From the NCBI GenBank assembly GCA_038757905.1, contig JBCDGG010000004.1, positions 1 through 64,000 of the forward strand: a stretch of 64,000 nucleotides of DNA, read 5' to 3'. Positions 8,807 through 16,405 of this stretch are shown here, one piece after another. Numbering within the stretch: position 1 is the first letter of the stretch; every line of letters begins with the position of its first letter. The notes beneath the pieces are model-generated. The model was given only the letters and a program-made list of their open reading frames with translations, made no database searches and was not told where the DNA came from. Source of the DNA: HLUCCA09 sp038757905. Its GTDB lineage: Bacteria > Pseudomonadota > Alphaproteobacteria > Rhodobacterales > Rhodobacteraceae. The position numbers and the translations under genes are program-made.

Positions 8807-9340
8807 ATGAACTACGATCCCAGCTTCAACTCCAGCCAGGCGCTCGCGCTGCGCATCGACCTGCAGGCGCGTGCCGACATGCTGGAAACCGCCGCGCGCG
8901 ACTTCGCGCGCCAGCGGCACTGCATGCACAAGCTTGAGGGCGCGCTTGCCCGGTGGCTGCTGGAGCATCGGCTGACCTTCGGCGATCGCTTCTGTACCAA
9001 TGCGCTGCTTGCCCGCCTTCCTCTCCCCGATCAGGATGAGGCAGGACGGGCCGAACGCAGGTTGCGAAGCCGCGTGGCCTATTCCCGTGCGCTCCGCCCG
9101 GCCTGCATCCATGCGCTGTCCCTCCGGCGCGGCGAGCTGGGTGCCTATCGCACGACTGATGCCCAGATCACCACGCGCATCCATACCCGCGCCTTCGCGT
9201 TCGCCGGTGAGCAGGATTGGAACGTCGCCCCGCTCGATGCCGCAAGGCACGCCCTCGCCGGAATTCTGGAGGAGGAGAGACCATCCCTCCCCGACAGCGC
9301 ACCAGTTACGGCAGACGGGCCCGATCCAAGGCACGCCTGA
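8807..9340 (+). CDS. Hypothetical protein
   Basis: A 177-residue protein with no signal peptide or membrane segment. It has an N-terminal helical half rich in Arg, Leu and Ala (LETAARDFARQRHCMHKLEGALARWLLEHRLTFGD is cut here for description only: residues about 25-60), a basic middle, and a Pro-rich C-terminus. I recognise no family. The start is ATG 8807, with no strong ribosome-binding site. It lies between the decayed sorting-signal gene and the bufferin operon, with 395 bases separating it from the latter, so it is probably its own transcript. Confidence 0.5.
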   Translation: MNYDPSFNSSQALALRIDLQARADMLETAARDFARQRHCMHKLEGALARWLLEHRLTFGDRFCTNALLARLPLPDQDEAGRAERRLRSRVAYSRALRPACIHALSLRRGELGAYRTTDAQITTRIHTRAFAFAGEQDWNVAPLDAARHALAGILEEERPSLPDSAPVTADGPDPRHA

Positions 9341-9735
9341 CCCGGTTCGGCGTCCGACAAAGGTCGGGCTCTGACCCAGCTGGACCGCTGACCTCGCGCG
9401 CCATCCACCGACGTCCTCCATCCGTCCTATCGCGCAGAACCGTCGCGGCACCGGCGCCAAGACCCGCCGTTTCAGCACAGGCAATGTGCGACATTGTTTC
9501 AAGCCCGGGCCGAACAGCTGTAACAATTCTGCAGTGCGGAACGGCGGCGGTCAAAGATTCTCAATAATTTCAATCTATTCGACGGGTGGCGCCCAGGGTG
9601 TCTTAACGCTCCCTTCACGGGAACGTGCTGCACGTGGGCGTTAGTGGCCTGTGTAAGGCCGAGGTGGCTAGGGTCTTGCCATGCCTCGGCGCTTGCCGCG
9701 GCCTTCTCATGTTGTGACCCTTGAAAGGATCTTCC
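9341..9735. other. Regulatory region ahead of the bufferin operon
   Basis: No gene is seen in these 395 bases. The second half holds an AT-rich stretch at about 9551-9583, unusual for this GC-rich window and a likely promoter area. It also has a small perfect inverted repeat ACGTG-CTG-CACGT at 9623-9635, and a larger leader hairpin at 9658-9690 listed separately. I cannot assign -35 and -10 boxes with confidence. Confidence 0.4.
9658..9690 (+). promoter_or_regulatory. Leader hairpin upstream of bufA
   Basis: GCCGAGG-TGGC (9658-9668) pairs with GCCA (9678-9681) and CCTCGGC (9684-9690), giving 11 pairs with a two-base TG bulge and a nine-base loop. It ends 45 bases before the bufA start, so if transcription begins upstream it would sit in the 5' untranslated leader. 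Its role (mRNA stability, attenuation or chance) is unknown. Confidence 0.35.
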
Positions 9736-10041
9736 ATGTCCACGACCAAAACCCTTGCCCTGATGGGCGCCGTTGCCGCCGCTGCAACCACGTATGCCGC
9801 CACCCCCGCCACCGCGCAGGACCAGGTGAAGTGCTACGGCGTGTCCCTCGCCGGCGAAAACGACTGCGCCGCCGGGCCGGGCACCACCTGCGCGGGCACC
9901 TCGACCGTCGATTATCAGGGCAACGCCTGGACGCTCGTCGCCGCTGGCAGCTGCGAATCGATGGAACTTCCCGCCATGGCGGACGGCACGCCCCGCGCCG
10001 GCTCCCTCGAAGAGCTTGACCGCGACCTGCCTGCGGGCTGA
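9736..10041 (+). CDS. bufA: Bufferin-type precursor peptide (DUF2282)
   Basis: A 101-residue protein with an Ala-rich signal peptide (cleavage near ATA-QD, after residue 27) and four cysteines at 33, 44, 52 and 73 in the DUF2282 arrangement KCYG, NDCA, TTCAGTS, QGNAW, GSCE. DUF2282 proteins with adjacent DUF692 enzymes are RiPP precursors (bufferins; GigP in gold-induced operons). The MNIO enzyme oxidises cysteines to heterocycles, and the exported product is thought to bind copper in the periplasm. The start is ATG 9736, preceded by AAAGGA. A TTG at 9721 is rejected. The residues after Cys73 form an acidic C-terminal tail. It is the first gene of a four-gene operon. Confidence 0.88.
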   Translation: MSTTKTLALMGAVAAAATTYAATPATAQDQVKCYGVSLAGENDCAAGPGTTCAGTSTVDYQGNAWTLVAAGSCESMELPAMADGTPRAGSLEELDRDLPAG

Positions 10042-10058
10042 CGGTATAACCCGCAGGC
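10029..10058 (+). terminator. Intercistronic hairpin at the bufA stop codon (attenuator candidate)
   Basis: GCCTGCGGG (10029-10037) and CCCGCAGGC (10050-10058) form a perfect nine-pair GC-rich stem with a 12-base loop that contains the bufA TGA (10039-10041). No T-run follows. Placed between precursor and enzyme genes, it would let the precursor mRNA be more abundant than the downstream genes by partial termination or 3'-end protection. Confidence 0.6.
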
Positions 10059-10144
10059 TCGGGTCGCGTGCCCGGGCCTGCGGACCACGCGGGCCCGTCC
10101 CACACCCCGTCCCTCTGCCCCGCGCGAAACTCCTGGAGGCTCCC

Positions 10145-11029
10145 ATGCTCGATGCAACGACCGGTTCCCGCCCCGTCCTGCCGGACGCCCCCGGTGTGGG
10201 CTACAAGGCGCAGCATTTCGATGCCGTGATGGGAGCGCCCGGCCCCGTGCGCTGGTTGGAGATCCATGCGGAGAACTACCTGGGAGACGGCGGCCGGCCC
10301 ATCGCCCAGCTCAAGGCCCTGGCGGAGCGGTTTCCGATCTCCGTTCATGGGGTGGGCCTGTCGATCGGTGCCGAGCAGGGCCTCGACCCCGCGCATCTCG
10401 ACCGCCTGAAGACGCTGGTCGAATGGCTTGATCCGGCAAGCTTTTCCGAGCATCTCGCCTGGTCGACGCACGACACGGCCTTCCTGAACGATCTTCTCCC
10501 CCTGCCTTACACCGAGGCGACCCTGTCTCGCGTTGCCACCCATATCGACCAGGTGCAGGACACGCTTCGCCGGCCGATGCTGCTGGAGAACCCGTCGACC
10601 TATCTGGCCTTTGCAGAGAACGAAATGAGCGAGACGGAGTTCCTGCGCGAACTCGCGCGCCGCACTGGCTGCGGGTTGCTGCTCGACATCAACAACGTCT
10701 TCGTCTCCGCCACCAATCAGCAGACCGATCCGAGGAGCTACCTGCGGGCGTTCCCGGTCGAAGCGGTCGGCGAGTTGCATCTCGGCGGGCATGACGAAGA
10801 TACCGACGAACACGGCGCGCCCCTTCTTATCGACAGCCACGGCGCGGCGGTCGTCGATCCCGTCTGGACCCTCTATCGCGAGGTGATCGCCGCGCATGGC
10901 CCGCGCCCGACCCTGATCGAATGGGACACCGACGTCCCTGACTGGCCGATCCTGGCAGCCGAAGCCGCCCGCGCCGATGAGGTTCTGAAGGCGGAGGCGC
11001 CAAGCTCGGGGGCTGTCGCATGGGCGTAA
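10145..11029 (+). CDS. bufB: DUF692 multinuclear iron oxidase (MNIO), bufferin maturase
   Basis: A 294-residue TIM-barrel enzyme of the DUF692/MbnB family, which uses a two- or three-iron centre and O2 to modify cysteines of a peptide substrate. Expected metal and active-site residues are all visible: His68 (HGVGLSIG), Glu102-His103 (SEHLAW), Glu148-Asn149 (LENPSTYL), Asp181 and Asn183-184 (LDINNVFVSA), His212/His216 (ELHLGGH), Asp230-His232 and Glu259 (LIEWDTD). The substrate is presumably the upstream BufA. The start is ATG 10145, with GGAGG nearby. It follows bufA by 103 bases that contain a hairpin, and overlaps bufC by 10 bases. Confidence 0.93.
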   Translation: MLDATTGSRPVLPDAPGVGYKAQHFDAVMGAPGPVRWLEIHAENYLGDGGRPIAQLKALAERFPISVHGVGLSIGAEQGLDPAHLDRLKTLVEWLDPASFSEHLAWSTHDTAFLNDLLPLPYTEATLSRVATHIDQVQDTLRRPMLLENPSTYLAFAENEMSETEFLRELARRTGCGLLLDINNVFVSATNQQTDPRSYLRAFPVEAVGELHLGGHDEDTDEHGAPLLIDSHGAAVVDPVWTLYREVIAAHGPRPTLIEWDTDVPDWPILAAEAARADEVLKAEAPSSGAVAWA

Positions 11030-11790
11030 GCCAATCGGCGTTTCACGAGGCCTTGCTCGATCCGGCGCGCGCGGTGCCCGAGGGCCTGACCGACCCGGAG
11101 GGACGCCCGGCGGGAAAGCGGTTCGACGTTTACCGCAACAACGTGGTGGCCTCGCTGTCCGATGCGCTTGCGACGGGCTTTCCCGTCATCGCGAAGCTGC
11201 TGGGCCCCGAGAATTTCCGCGCGCTCGCTGTCGCTTACAGCCGTGCGCACCCTCCGCGCTCTCCGCTGATGATGCATATGGGCGGAGACCTGCCCGCCTT
11301 TCTGGAGGGGTTCGAGCCGCTCGCGAAATACGGCTACATGGCTGATGTGGCGCGCCTCGAACTGGCGCTTCGCGACAGCTATCACGCGGCCGACGCGGCC
11401 CCGATCGCGCCCGACGTTCTTGTCACGCTCGGGGAGGCGGGGCTGGCGACAGCGCGGGTCGCGCTTGCCTCAGCCGTCCGTCTGGTGCAAAGCCCGTGGC
11501 CCATAGTCCAGATCTGGCGCTTCAACATGGAAGGCGGCGCACAACCGCAGCCCGGCGCGGAAGCCGCGCTCGTCACCCGCCCCGGTTTCGACCCCAAGAT
11601 CAATGCCCTGAGCCCCGGCGGGGCGGTGCTAGTGGCAAAGCTCCGCTATGGCGTCGCTCTTGGGCCCGCCGCGGAGGCCGCCGCGGAGGCCGAGCCCGGC
11701 TTCGATCCCTCGTCCACAATCGCCGCCCTGCTCGCGGGGCAGGCCATCACGGCAATCGCGCCACAGACCCCACTTGAGGAAATACCATGA
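11020..11790 (+). CDS. bufC: DUF2063 / BufC-HvfC-type partner protein
   Basis: A 256-residue soluble protein. The N-terminal half is the DUF2063 domain, with the pattern RFDVYRNNVVASLSDAL, FPVIAKLLG, FR-LA-AY, HPPRSPLM, and G-DLPAFLEGF. The C-terminal half, with a PWPI-QIWRFN segment, is typical of HvfC/BufC. Proteins of this family pair with DUF692 enzymes and are thought to bind the precursor or present it to the oxidase, as MbnC does for MbnB. Its ATG overlaps the end of bufB by 10 bases and its stop overlaps the next gene by 4, which indicates translational coupling in one operon. Confidence 0.88.
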   Translation: MGVSQSAFHEALLDPARAVPEGLTDPEGRPAGKRFDVYRNNVVASLSDALATGFPVIAKLLGPENFRALAVAYSRAHPPRSPLMMHMGGDLPAFLEGFEPLAKYGYMADVARLELALRDSYHAADAAPIAPDVLVTLGEAGLATARVALASAVRLVQSPWPIVQIWRFNMEGGAQPQPGAEAALVTRPGFDPKINALSPGGAVLVAKLRYGVALGPAAEAAAEAEPGFDPSSTIAALLAGQAITAIAPQTPLEEIP

Positions 11791-12353
11791 CTGCCCTCGT
11801 CACCTTTCACGACCGTGTCTTCGACCGGATCGATGCCCTCGTCTCCGGCTTGCTTCTGCCCACGGCGGCACGGTTTGTCTTTGCGGCGGTTCTGCTGGTC
11901 TACTTCTGGCGCTCCGGTCTGACGAAACTGGGCGACGGGTTCCTCGGCTTTCTCTTCCTCGACAGCGGCGCGTACATTCAGATGTTCCCGAAAGTGTTCG
12001 AGGCGGCCAGCTACAATCCCTCCAATCTCGGTATCGGGTACAAGCTGATCGCGCTCGCGGGCACGTGGGCGGAGTTCATCCTGCCGATCCTGATCGTCAT
12101 CGGCCTGTTCACCCGCCTGGCGTCGCTGGGGATGATCGGTTTCGTCATTGTGATGAGCGTCACCGACATCGCCGGCCACAACGCGGACGAGACCACGGTC
12201 GGCGCCTGGTTCGACGCGGCGTCGGGGTCGCTCATCATGGATCAGCGCGCGTTCTGGATCTTTGTGCTGCTGTTTCTGGCTTTGCGCGGCGGCGGCCCGC
12301 TCTCTGTCGACTACTTCTTGGGCATCGGACGAAAGCGCAGCGCGGAGGGCTGA
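11787..12353 (+). CDS. DoxX-family membrane protein of the bufferin operon
   Basis: A 188-residue integral membrane protein with about four helices: ARFVFAAVLLVYFWRSG, LIALAGTWAEFILPILIVIGLF, LGMIGFVIVMSVTDI and FWIFVLLFLALRGGGPLSVDYF. This is the DoxX/DoxD pattern, including the GGGPLS-D motif. A DoxX gene is the usual fourth member of DUF2282-DUF692-DUF2063 operons (GigT in gold-induced operons). Its biochemical role there is unsettled: a redox or export partner is possible. It overlaps bufC by ATGA. A hairpin-poor region and then a cold-shock gene follow. Confidence 0.88.
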   Translation: MTALVTFHDRVFDRIDALVSGLLLPTAARFVFAAVLLVYFWRSGLTKLGDGFLGFLFLDSGAYIQMFPKVFEAASYNPSNLGIGYKLIALAGTWAEFILPILIVIGLFTRLASLGMIGFVIVMSVTDIAGHNADETTVGAWFDAASGSLIMDQRAFWIFVLLFLALRGGGPLSVDYFLGIGRKRSAEG

Positions 12354-12482
12354 CCGCTTTCCCGCGCGGTCTTGTTTTTTGATGTGGCCGCGCCACCTCC
12401 TTCCGTGGGGCTCGGCGCTACCGACACCGCCCCGGTCGGCCCGCATTCGCGGGAGATGCAAGATCAAGGGAGACGCGGGAAC

Positions 12483-12689
12483 ATGCCAACCGGCACCGTG
12501 AAGTGGTTCAATACGACGAAGGGGTATGGCTTTATTGCCCCTGATGACGGCGGCAAGGACATCTTCGTTCACATTTCGGCAGTCGAACGCGCCGGGATGA
12601 CGGGCCTCGCCGATAACATGAAAATTGCTTACGAATTGCGTGAAGGCCGCGACGGACGGATGTCCGCAAGCGATCTACAGGCGCTTTAG
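12483..12689 (+). CDS. Cold-shock-domain protein (CspA family)
   Basis: A 68-residue protein with a single cold-shock OB fold: GTVKWFNTTKGYGFI (RNP1-like), then KDIFVHISAVERAG (RNP2-like). It binds single-stranded nucleic acid and acts as an RNA chaperone or transcription antiterminator. The length is typical. The start ATG 12483 follows an AAGGGAGA tract. The leader since the DoxX stop is about 130 bases, of which a part may be a structured csp-type 5' untranslated region. The stop codon lies inside a short palindrome (GGCGC-TTTA-GCGCC, 12680-12693). Confidence 0.92.
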   Translation: MPTGTVKWFNTTKGYGFIAPDDGGKDIFVHISAVERAGMTGLADNMKIAYELREGRDGRMSASDLQAL

Positions 12690-12713
12690 CGCCGATCCTT
12701 CGAAGAACCGCCT

Positions 12714-12739
12714 GCGCCCGCACCTGTCTGCCCGGGCGC
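12714..12739 (+). terminator. Hairpin after the cold-shock gene
   Basis: GCGCCCG (12714-12720) pairs perfectly with CGGGCGC (12733-12739) around a 12-base loop, 25 bases after the csp stop. No T-run follows, so this is a weak terminator candidate. Confidence 0.35.
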
Positions 12740-12877
12740 GGGGAACCAAGCGGCGGTCGCGAAGGTTACTTTCCGGAAGGCATTCGAATGTAGCGTGTCG
12801 TCTCGATCGGACGGTGCGAACGGAGGGCGCGCGCTCCCCTTCTGCATCCTGTGCCGAGCAGTGTCGGGACCCGCCCT

Positions 12878-13162
12878 ATGCCAGACTACTATTCTATTTT
12901 GACGCTTTATCAGATGCACGCCGTTGCCGCCGCGACGGGGGCCATGCAAGCCGAACGGGAGGAGGTGACATCCTCTGCTCTGAACCGTGTCGCGCGCGGG
13001 TTTCTCACCCGGATGGAAAGCTCGGAATGGGGGGCGCTCAGCCCAGAGGCACAGGCCGCACGGCTTCGCCTGGGGCGGCAGCGGCTGCGGCGTTGGGAAA
13101 TGGCCAACCCCGACATCGCATCCCTGCTGCGTCGCAAGGCCAGGGCAGCCGCCATCGGCTGA
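12878..13162 (+). CDS. Small hypothetical protein, paralogue of the gene at 13406
   Basis: A 94-residue soluble protein starting MPDYYSILTLYQMHAVAAA. The C-terminal half carries a basic helical segment RLRRWEMANPDIASLLRRKARAA. The motif W-E-x-x-N-x-D-x-x-x-x-L-R-x-K-A recurs in the gene at 13406-13684 at the same place relative to the C-terminus, so the two are probably diverged duplicates. I recognise no family. The start is ATG 12878, with only a weak upstream site. A cluster of ATTTGGCG repeats lies between the two genes. Confidence 0.55.
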   Translation: MPDYYSILTLYQMHAVAAATGAMQAEREEVTSSALNRVARGFLTRMESSEWGALSPEAQAARLRLGRQRLRRWEMANPDIASLLRRKARAAAIG

Positions 13163-13177
13163 TCCCTCAAAGAAATG

Positions 13178-13230
13178 CACGATTTGGCGGCAGAACGCGC
13201 CAAATGCAGCAGTTCGGCCACGATTTGGCG
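13178..13230. repeat. ATTTGGCG repeat cluster between the two small paralogues
   Basis: CACGATTTGGCG occurs at 13178-13189 and again at 13219-13230. Between them CGCCAAAT at 13198-13205 is the inverted partner, so the first pair forms a perfect eight-base inverted repeat with an eight-base spacer. Such a direct plus inverted arrangement of one 8-mer in a 53-base intergenic stretch looks like a protein-binding array or an RNA hairpin with a spare arm. Confidence 0.45.
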
Positions 13231-13405
13231 CCGCACAGCGCTGTCGTGTCAATGCGGCCTGCGGGATCATACCCCCGCTATGCTAATGTTCGACCATAGG
13301 TTGGGAAAACCAGCCACGCCATAGGGAGGCAGGGCCGTACGACAACGGCGTCGCCTTCTTGCGGCGTGTCTCACCCTGTCTCCTTGTCAGTAATGGAGAC
13401 AGTGC

Positions 13406-13684
13406 ATGCCGACGAGCTTTCTCGCCCTTCTATCCGCCTACTATCTGTGTGACGCCGCCGCGATGCTGCAACCGTTGCCGCCGAGCACCGCGCAATCCTG
13501 CGCGGCGCATTATGAAGCGGTGAAGTCCGTCTTCGGGGCGCGCACGGGCGACAGCCCCGCCGACAGGCGCTCCGCCTATCTGCGGTTCAAGGCGTGGGAG
13601 GCGGAGAATGCCGACACCGTCGGCCGCCTGCGCGAGAAAGCCGCCGAGAGCGCCCGCCGGGACCTGCTGGGCGAAGCGACCTAA
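13406..13684 (+). CDS. Small hypothetical protein, paralogue of the gene at 12878
   Basis: A 92-residue protein beginning MPTSFLALLSAYYLCDAAA. Its second half has RFKAWEAENADTVGRLREKAAESARRD, sharing the W-E-x-x-N-x-D-x-x-x-x-L-R-x-K-A motif with the gene at 12878-13162. Both start MP followed by an aromatic/aliphatic helix, are of equal length and lie in tandem, so gene duplication is likely. No family or function is recognised. The helical, charged C-terminus could bind nucleic acid or a protein partner. The start is ATG 13406. Confidence 0.6.
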   Translation: MPTSFLALLSAYYLCDAAAMLQPLPPSTAQSCAAHYEAVKSVFGARTGDSPADRRSAYLRFKAWEAENADTVGRLREKAAESARRDLLGEAT

Positions 13685-13887
13685 GGCACAAGCCCTGCCC
13701 CCACGGCACCCCGCGTAAAGCGCCTCACGATCCGGTGCGACCGGCCCGCATTCTCGTTGCAGTTGCAGCCTTCGGGCCACGGGCTGTCGGGATGCGGCAG
13801 CCGATGCGCGAGACGTCTTTGCCCGACCGCTCCCGCGTGATAGGTCACCCTCAAGCGCACTGCGACAATCTTGCAAGGGGGCAGACC

Positions 13888-14325
13888 GTGATCCAGAACC
13901 AATTGAGTGCAGTCACTCTTTCCACAGCAATGGTGGCCGCCAGCCTGTTCGCTGCGCCCGCGGCCGCACAGGACGGCGGCGCGTTTCGGCTGGAGCTGAA
14001 CAACACCGCGGCCGTCGATACGGGCTGCCGCCTGACCTATGTCGCAACCAACGCGATGGGCCTCGACCTCGACGAGGCCTCCTACGAGGTGGCCGTGTTC
14101 GACGGCGATGGCCGCGTGCAGCGCCTGCTCATTCTGCAGTTCGGTGCCCTCACCGACGGGCGGACAAAGGTCGTGCAGTTCGACCTCGCCGAAACGTCCT
14201 GCGAGGATATCTCGCGCCTGCTCGTCAACAGCGTGTCGGAGTGCACCGCGGCCGACGGCAGCAGCCCCGATTGCCTGGCGGCGCTGGAAACAACGAGCCG
14301 CTCGGACATCGAGTTCGGCCTCTGA
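13888..14325 (+). CDS. Secreted protein of a Rhodobacterales-type conserved family
   Basis: A 145-residue protein with a signal peptide (cleavage near AAA-QD, about residue 28). The mature domain holds paired cysteines and recurring motifs: FRLELNNTA, GCRLTYVATNAMG, D-EASYEVAVFDGDGRVQRL, FGALTDGRTKVVQFDL, SCEDISRLLVNSVSEC and a terminal SRSDIEFGL. I recall such proteins beside MotA/TolQ/ExbB-type proton channels in related genomes, but no such gene is adjacent here. A periplasmic role is likely and the function is unknown. GTG 13888 is chosen because AAGGGG precedes it and the signal peptide begins there. Confidence 0.75.
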   Translation: MIQNQLSAVTLSTAMVAASLFAAPAAAQDGGAFRLELNNTAAVDTGCRLTYVATNAMGLDLDEASYEVAVFDGDGRVQRLLILQFGALTDGRTKVVQFDLAETSCEDISRLLVNSVSECTAADGSSPDCLAALETTSRSDIEFGL

Positions 14326-14373
14326 GCGTACGGACAAGCATCGGCAGCACCGCGCCGGCGGTCGGGTAGCCCG

Positions 14374-15555
14374 GTGTTCCTTCCGTTCTTCGATGCGCTG
14401 CGCCGCGGGGGGGTACCGGTTTCCCTGCGCGAATACCTGAGCTTTCTAGACGGGATGGCGGCGGGTCTTGCCACGTACGACGTAGAGGCGTTCTACTATC
14501 TGGCCCGGGTGGCGATGGTGAAGGACGAGCGCCACCTCGACCGGTTCGACAGGGCCTTCTCCGAAGCGTTCGAAGGCCTTGAGGCGATCCCGCTCGACGC
14601 GGTGCTGCGCGCCGTCGACCTGCCCGCCGATTGGCTGCGCAAACAGGCCAAAAAGCAGCTCACCCCCGCGGAAATGGCAGAGATCGAGGCGCTGGGTGGC
14701 TTCGACAAGCTGATGCAGACCCTCCGCGAGCGTCTGAAGGAGCAGCAGGGCCGCCACCAGGGCGGCAACAAATGGATCGGCACGGCGGGTACGTCGCCCT
14801 TCGGCGCCTATGGCTACAACCCCGAGGGCATTCGGATCGGGCAGGACGAAAGCCGCCATCGCAAAGCCGTCAAGGTGTGGGACAGGCGCGACTTCCGCGA
14901 CTTCGACGACAGCGTGGAGCTCGGGACGCGCAACATCAAGGTCGCGCTGAAACGCCTGCGCAAATGGGCCCGGGACGGCGCGCACGAGGAACTCGACCTA
15001 GACGGCACGATACGCGCCACCGCCGATCACGGCTATCTCGACGTCCAGACCCGACCGGAGCGGCGCAATGCGGTGAAGGTGCTGCTCATGCTCGATGTCG
15101 GCGGCTCGATGGACGACCATGTCCGCGGCGTCGAGGAGCTGTTTTCCGCCGCCCGCGCCGAGTTCAAGCATCTGGAGCACTTCTACTTCCATAACTGCCT
15201 CTATGAAGGGGTCTGGCGCGACAATGCCCGGCGCTGGAACGCACAGACGCCGACATGGGAGGTGCTGAACACCTATGGCAGCGACTGGACATGCATCTTC
15301 GTCGGCGACGCTTCCATGAGCCCCTATGAGATCCTCTATCCCGGCGGCGCCAACGAGCACTACAACGCGGAATCGGGCGAGGTGTGGCTTCGGCGGGCCC
15401 GCGAGAAATGGCCGAAGACGCTCTGGCTCAACCCCACACCGGAGCGGCACTGGCGCTATACGCAATCCATCGAGATGATCCATCGGATCTTCGAGGGCCG
15501 CATGGTGCCGATGACGCTCGAAGGGATCGACCGCGGCATGCGCCTTTTGACCTGA
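14374..15555 (+). CDS. CoxE-like VWA-domain protein
   Basis: A 393-residue cytosolic protein of the CoxE/VWA-containing family. The N-terminus (FLPFFDALRRGGVPVSLREYLSF) is the family's conserved opening, and the C-terminal half is a von Willebrand factor A-like fold starting VLLMLDVGGSMDDHV. Its metal-ion site reads D-V-G-G-S, close to the DxSxS consensus with a substituted second position. Family members usually work with a MoxR-type AAA ATPase in assembling metalloenzymes, and no MoxR gene is next to it here. The GTG start at 14374 gives the family-typical N-terminus. Confidence 0.9.
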   Translation: MFLPFFDALRRGGVPVSLREYLSFLDGMAAGLATYDVEAFYYLARVAMVKDERHLDRFDRAFSEAFEGLEAIPLDAVLRAVDLPADWLRKQAKKQLTPAEMAEIEALGGFDKLMQTLRERLKEQQGRHQGGNKWIGTAGTSPFGAYGYNPEGIRIGQDESRHRKAVKVWDRRDFRDFDDSVELGTRNIKVALKRLRKWARDGAHEELDLDGTIRATADHGYLDVQTRPERRNAVKVLLMLDVGGSMDDHVRGVEELFSAARAEFKHLEHFYFHNCLYEGVWRDNARRWNAQTPTWEVLNTYGSDWTCIFVGDASMSPYEILYPGGANEHYNAESGEVWLRRAREKWPKTLWLNPTPERHWRYTQSIEMIHRIFEGRMVPMTLEGIDRGMRLLT

Positions 15556-15609
15556 GACGCCGGGCCTTCGTCGCTTGCCGGGCCCCCGTCCCGCAACCAT
15601 ATACCTGAT

Positions 15610-16308
15610 ATGATCAAGTTCACCCCGATCCTGCTGGTCGTGCTGTACGGCCTCGTGATGTACCGCTTCTCCGTCTGGCGCACGAAACGCGAGCTGGACC
15701 AGAAGTCGACCGAACTTGCGGATCTGCGCCTCAGGAAACTGATGGACAAGATGGCCCGGGCGCTCGATCTGGAGCGCATCAAGGTCCACATCTACGAGGT
15801 GGCGCCGGTCAACGGCCTTGCGGCGCCGGACGGGCGGATCTTCATCACGCGCGGCTTCTACGAGCGCTACCGCTCCGGCGAAGTGTCCGCGGAGGAACTT
15901 GCAAGCGTGATCGCCCACGAATTGGGCCATGTCGCGCTCGGCCATTCCCGCCGGCGCATGATCGACTTTTCGGGGCAGAACGCGATCCGGATGGTTCTGG
16001 CCTCCCTGATCAACCGGATCCTGCCGGGGATCGGCGTCTTGATCGCCGGGGCGCTGACGTCGCTGCTGGTCGCGCGTCTTTCACGCCAGGACGAGTACGA
16101 AGCGGATGCCTATGCCGCCGCGCTGCTCGTCAAGTCGGGCATCGGGACCGAGCCGCAGAAGAGCCTGTTTGCCAAGCTCGAAAACCTCACCGGTATGGCA
16201 GGCGGCGGGGTTCCCGCCTGGCTGATGAGCCACCCCAAGACCGCCGATCGCATCGCCGCCATCGAGGCGCTGCAGGCGCGCTGGGAAACACCACGCCTGC
16301 CCACCTAG
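15610..16308 (+). CDS. M48-family zinc metallopeptidase, membrane-anchored
   Basis: A 232-residue protein with one N-terminal membrane segment (residues about 4-19), a second hydrophobic stretch after the active site (ILPGIGVLIAGALTSLLVARL), and the zinc motif HELGH at 103-107. The third ligand, Glu, lies in the DEYEADAYAAALL helix. A C-terminal MSHPKTADRIAAIE motif is typical of BepA/HtpX/M48 peptidases. It is likely involved in membrane or envelope protein quality control. It begins 54 bases after the CoxE-like gene and may be co-transcribed with it. Confidence 0.9.
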   Translation: MIKFTPILLVVLYGLVMYRFSVWRTKRELDQKSTELADLRLRKLMDKMARALDLERIKVHIYEVAPVNGLAAPDGRIFITRGFYERYRSGEVSAEELASVIAHELGHVALGHSRRRMIDFSGQNAIRMVLASLINRILPGIGVLIAGALTSLLVARLSRQDEYEADAYAAALLVKSGIGTEPQKSLFAKLENLTGMAGGGVPAWLMSHPKTADRIAAIEALQARWETPRLPT

Positions 16309-16405
16309 AGAAGCGCGCAAGAAAGATACCCGGGACGCGCGCATCCCCTTGTCGTGCGCGCCCCGCCTACCTTAGGGTTCGCCGGTCAATGGGAGGAGCT
16401 GCCAC

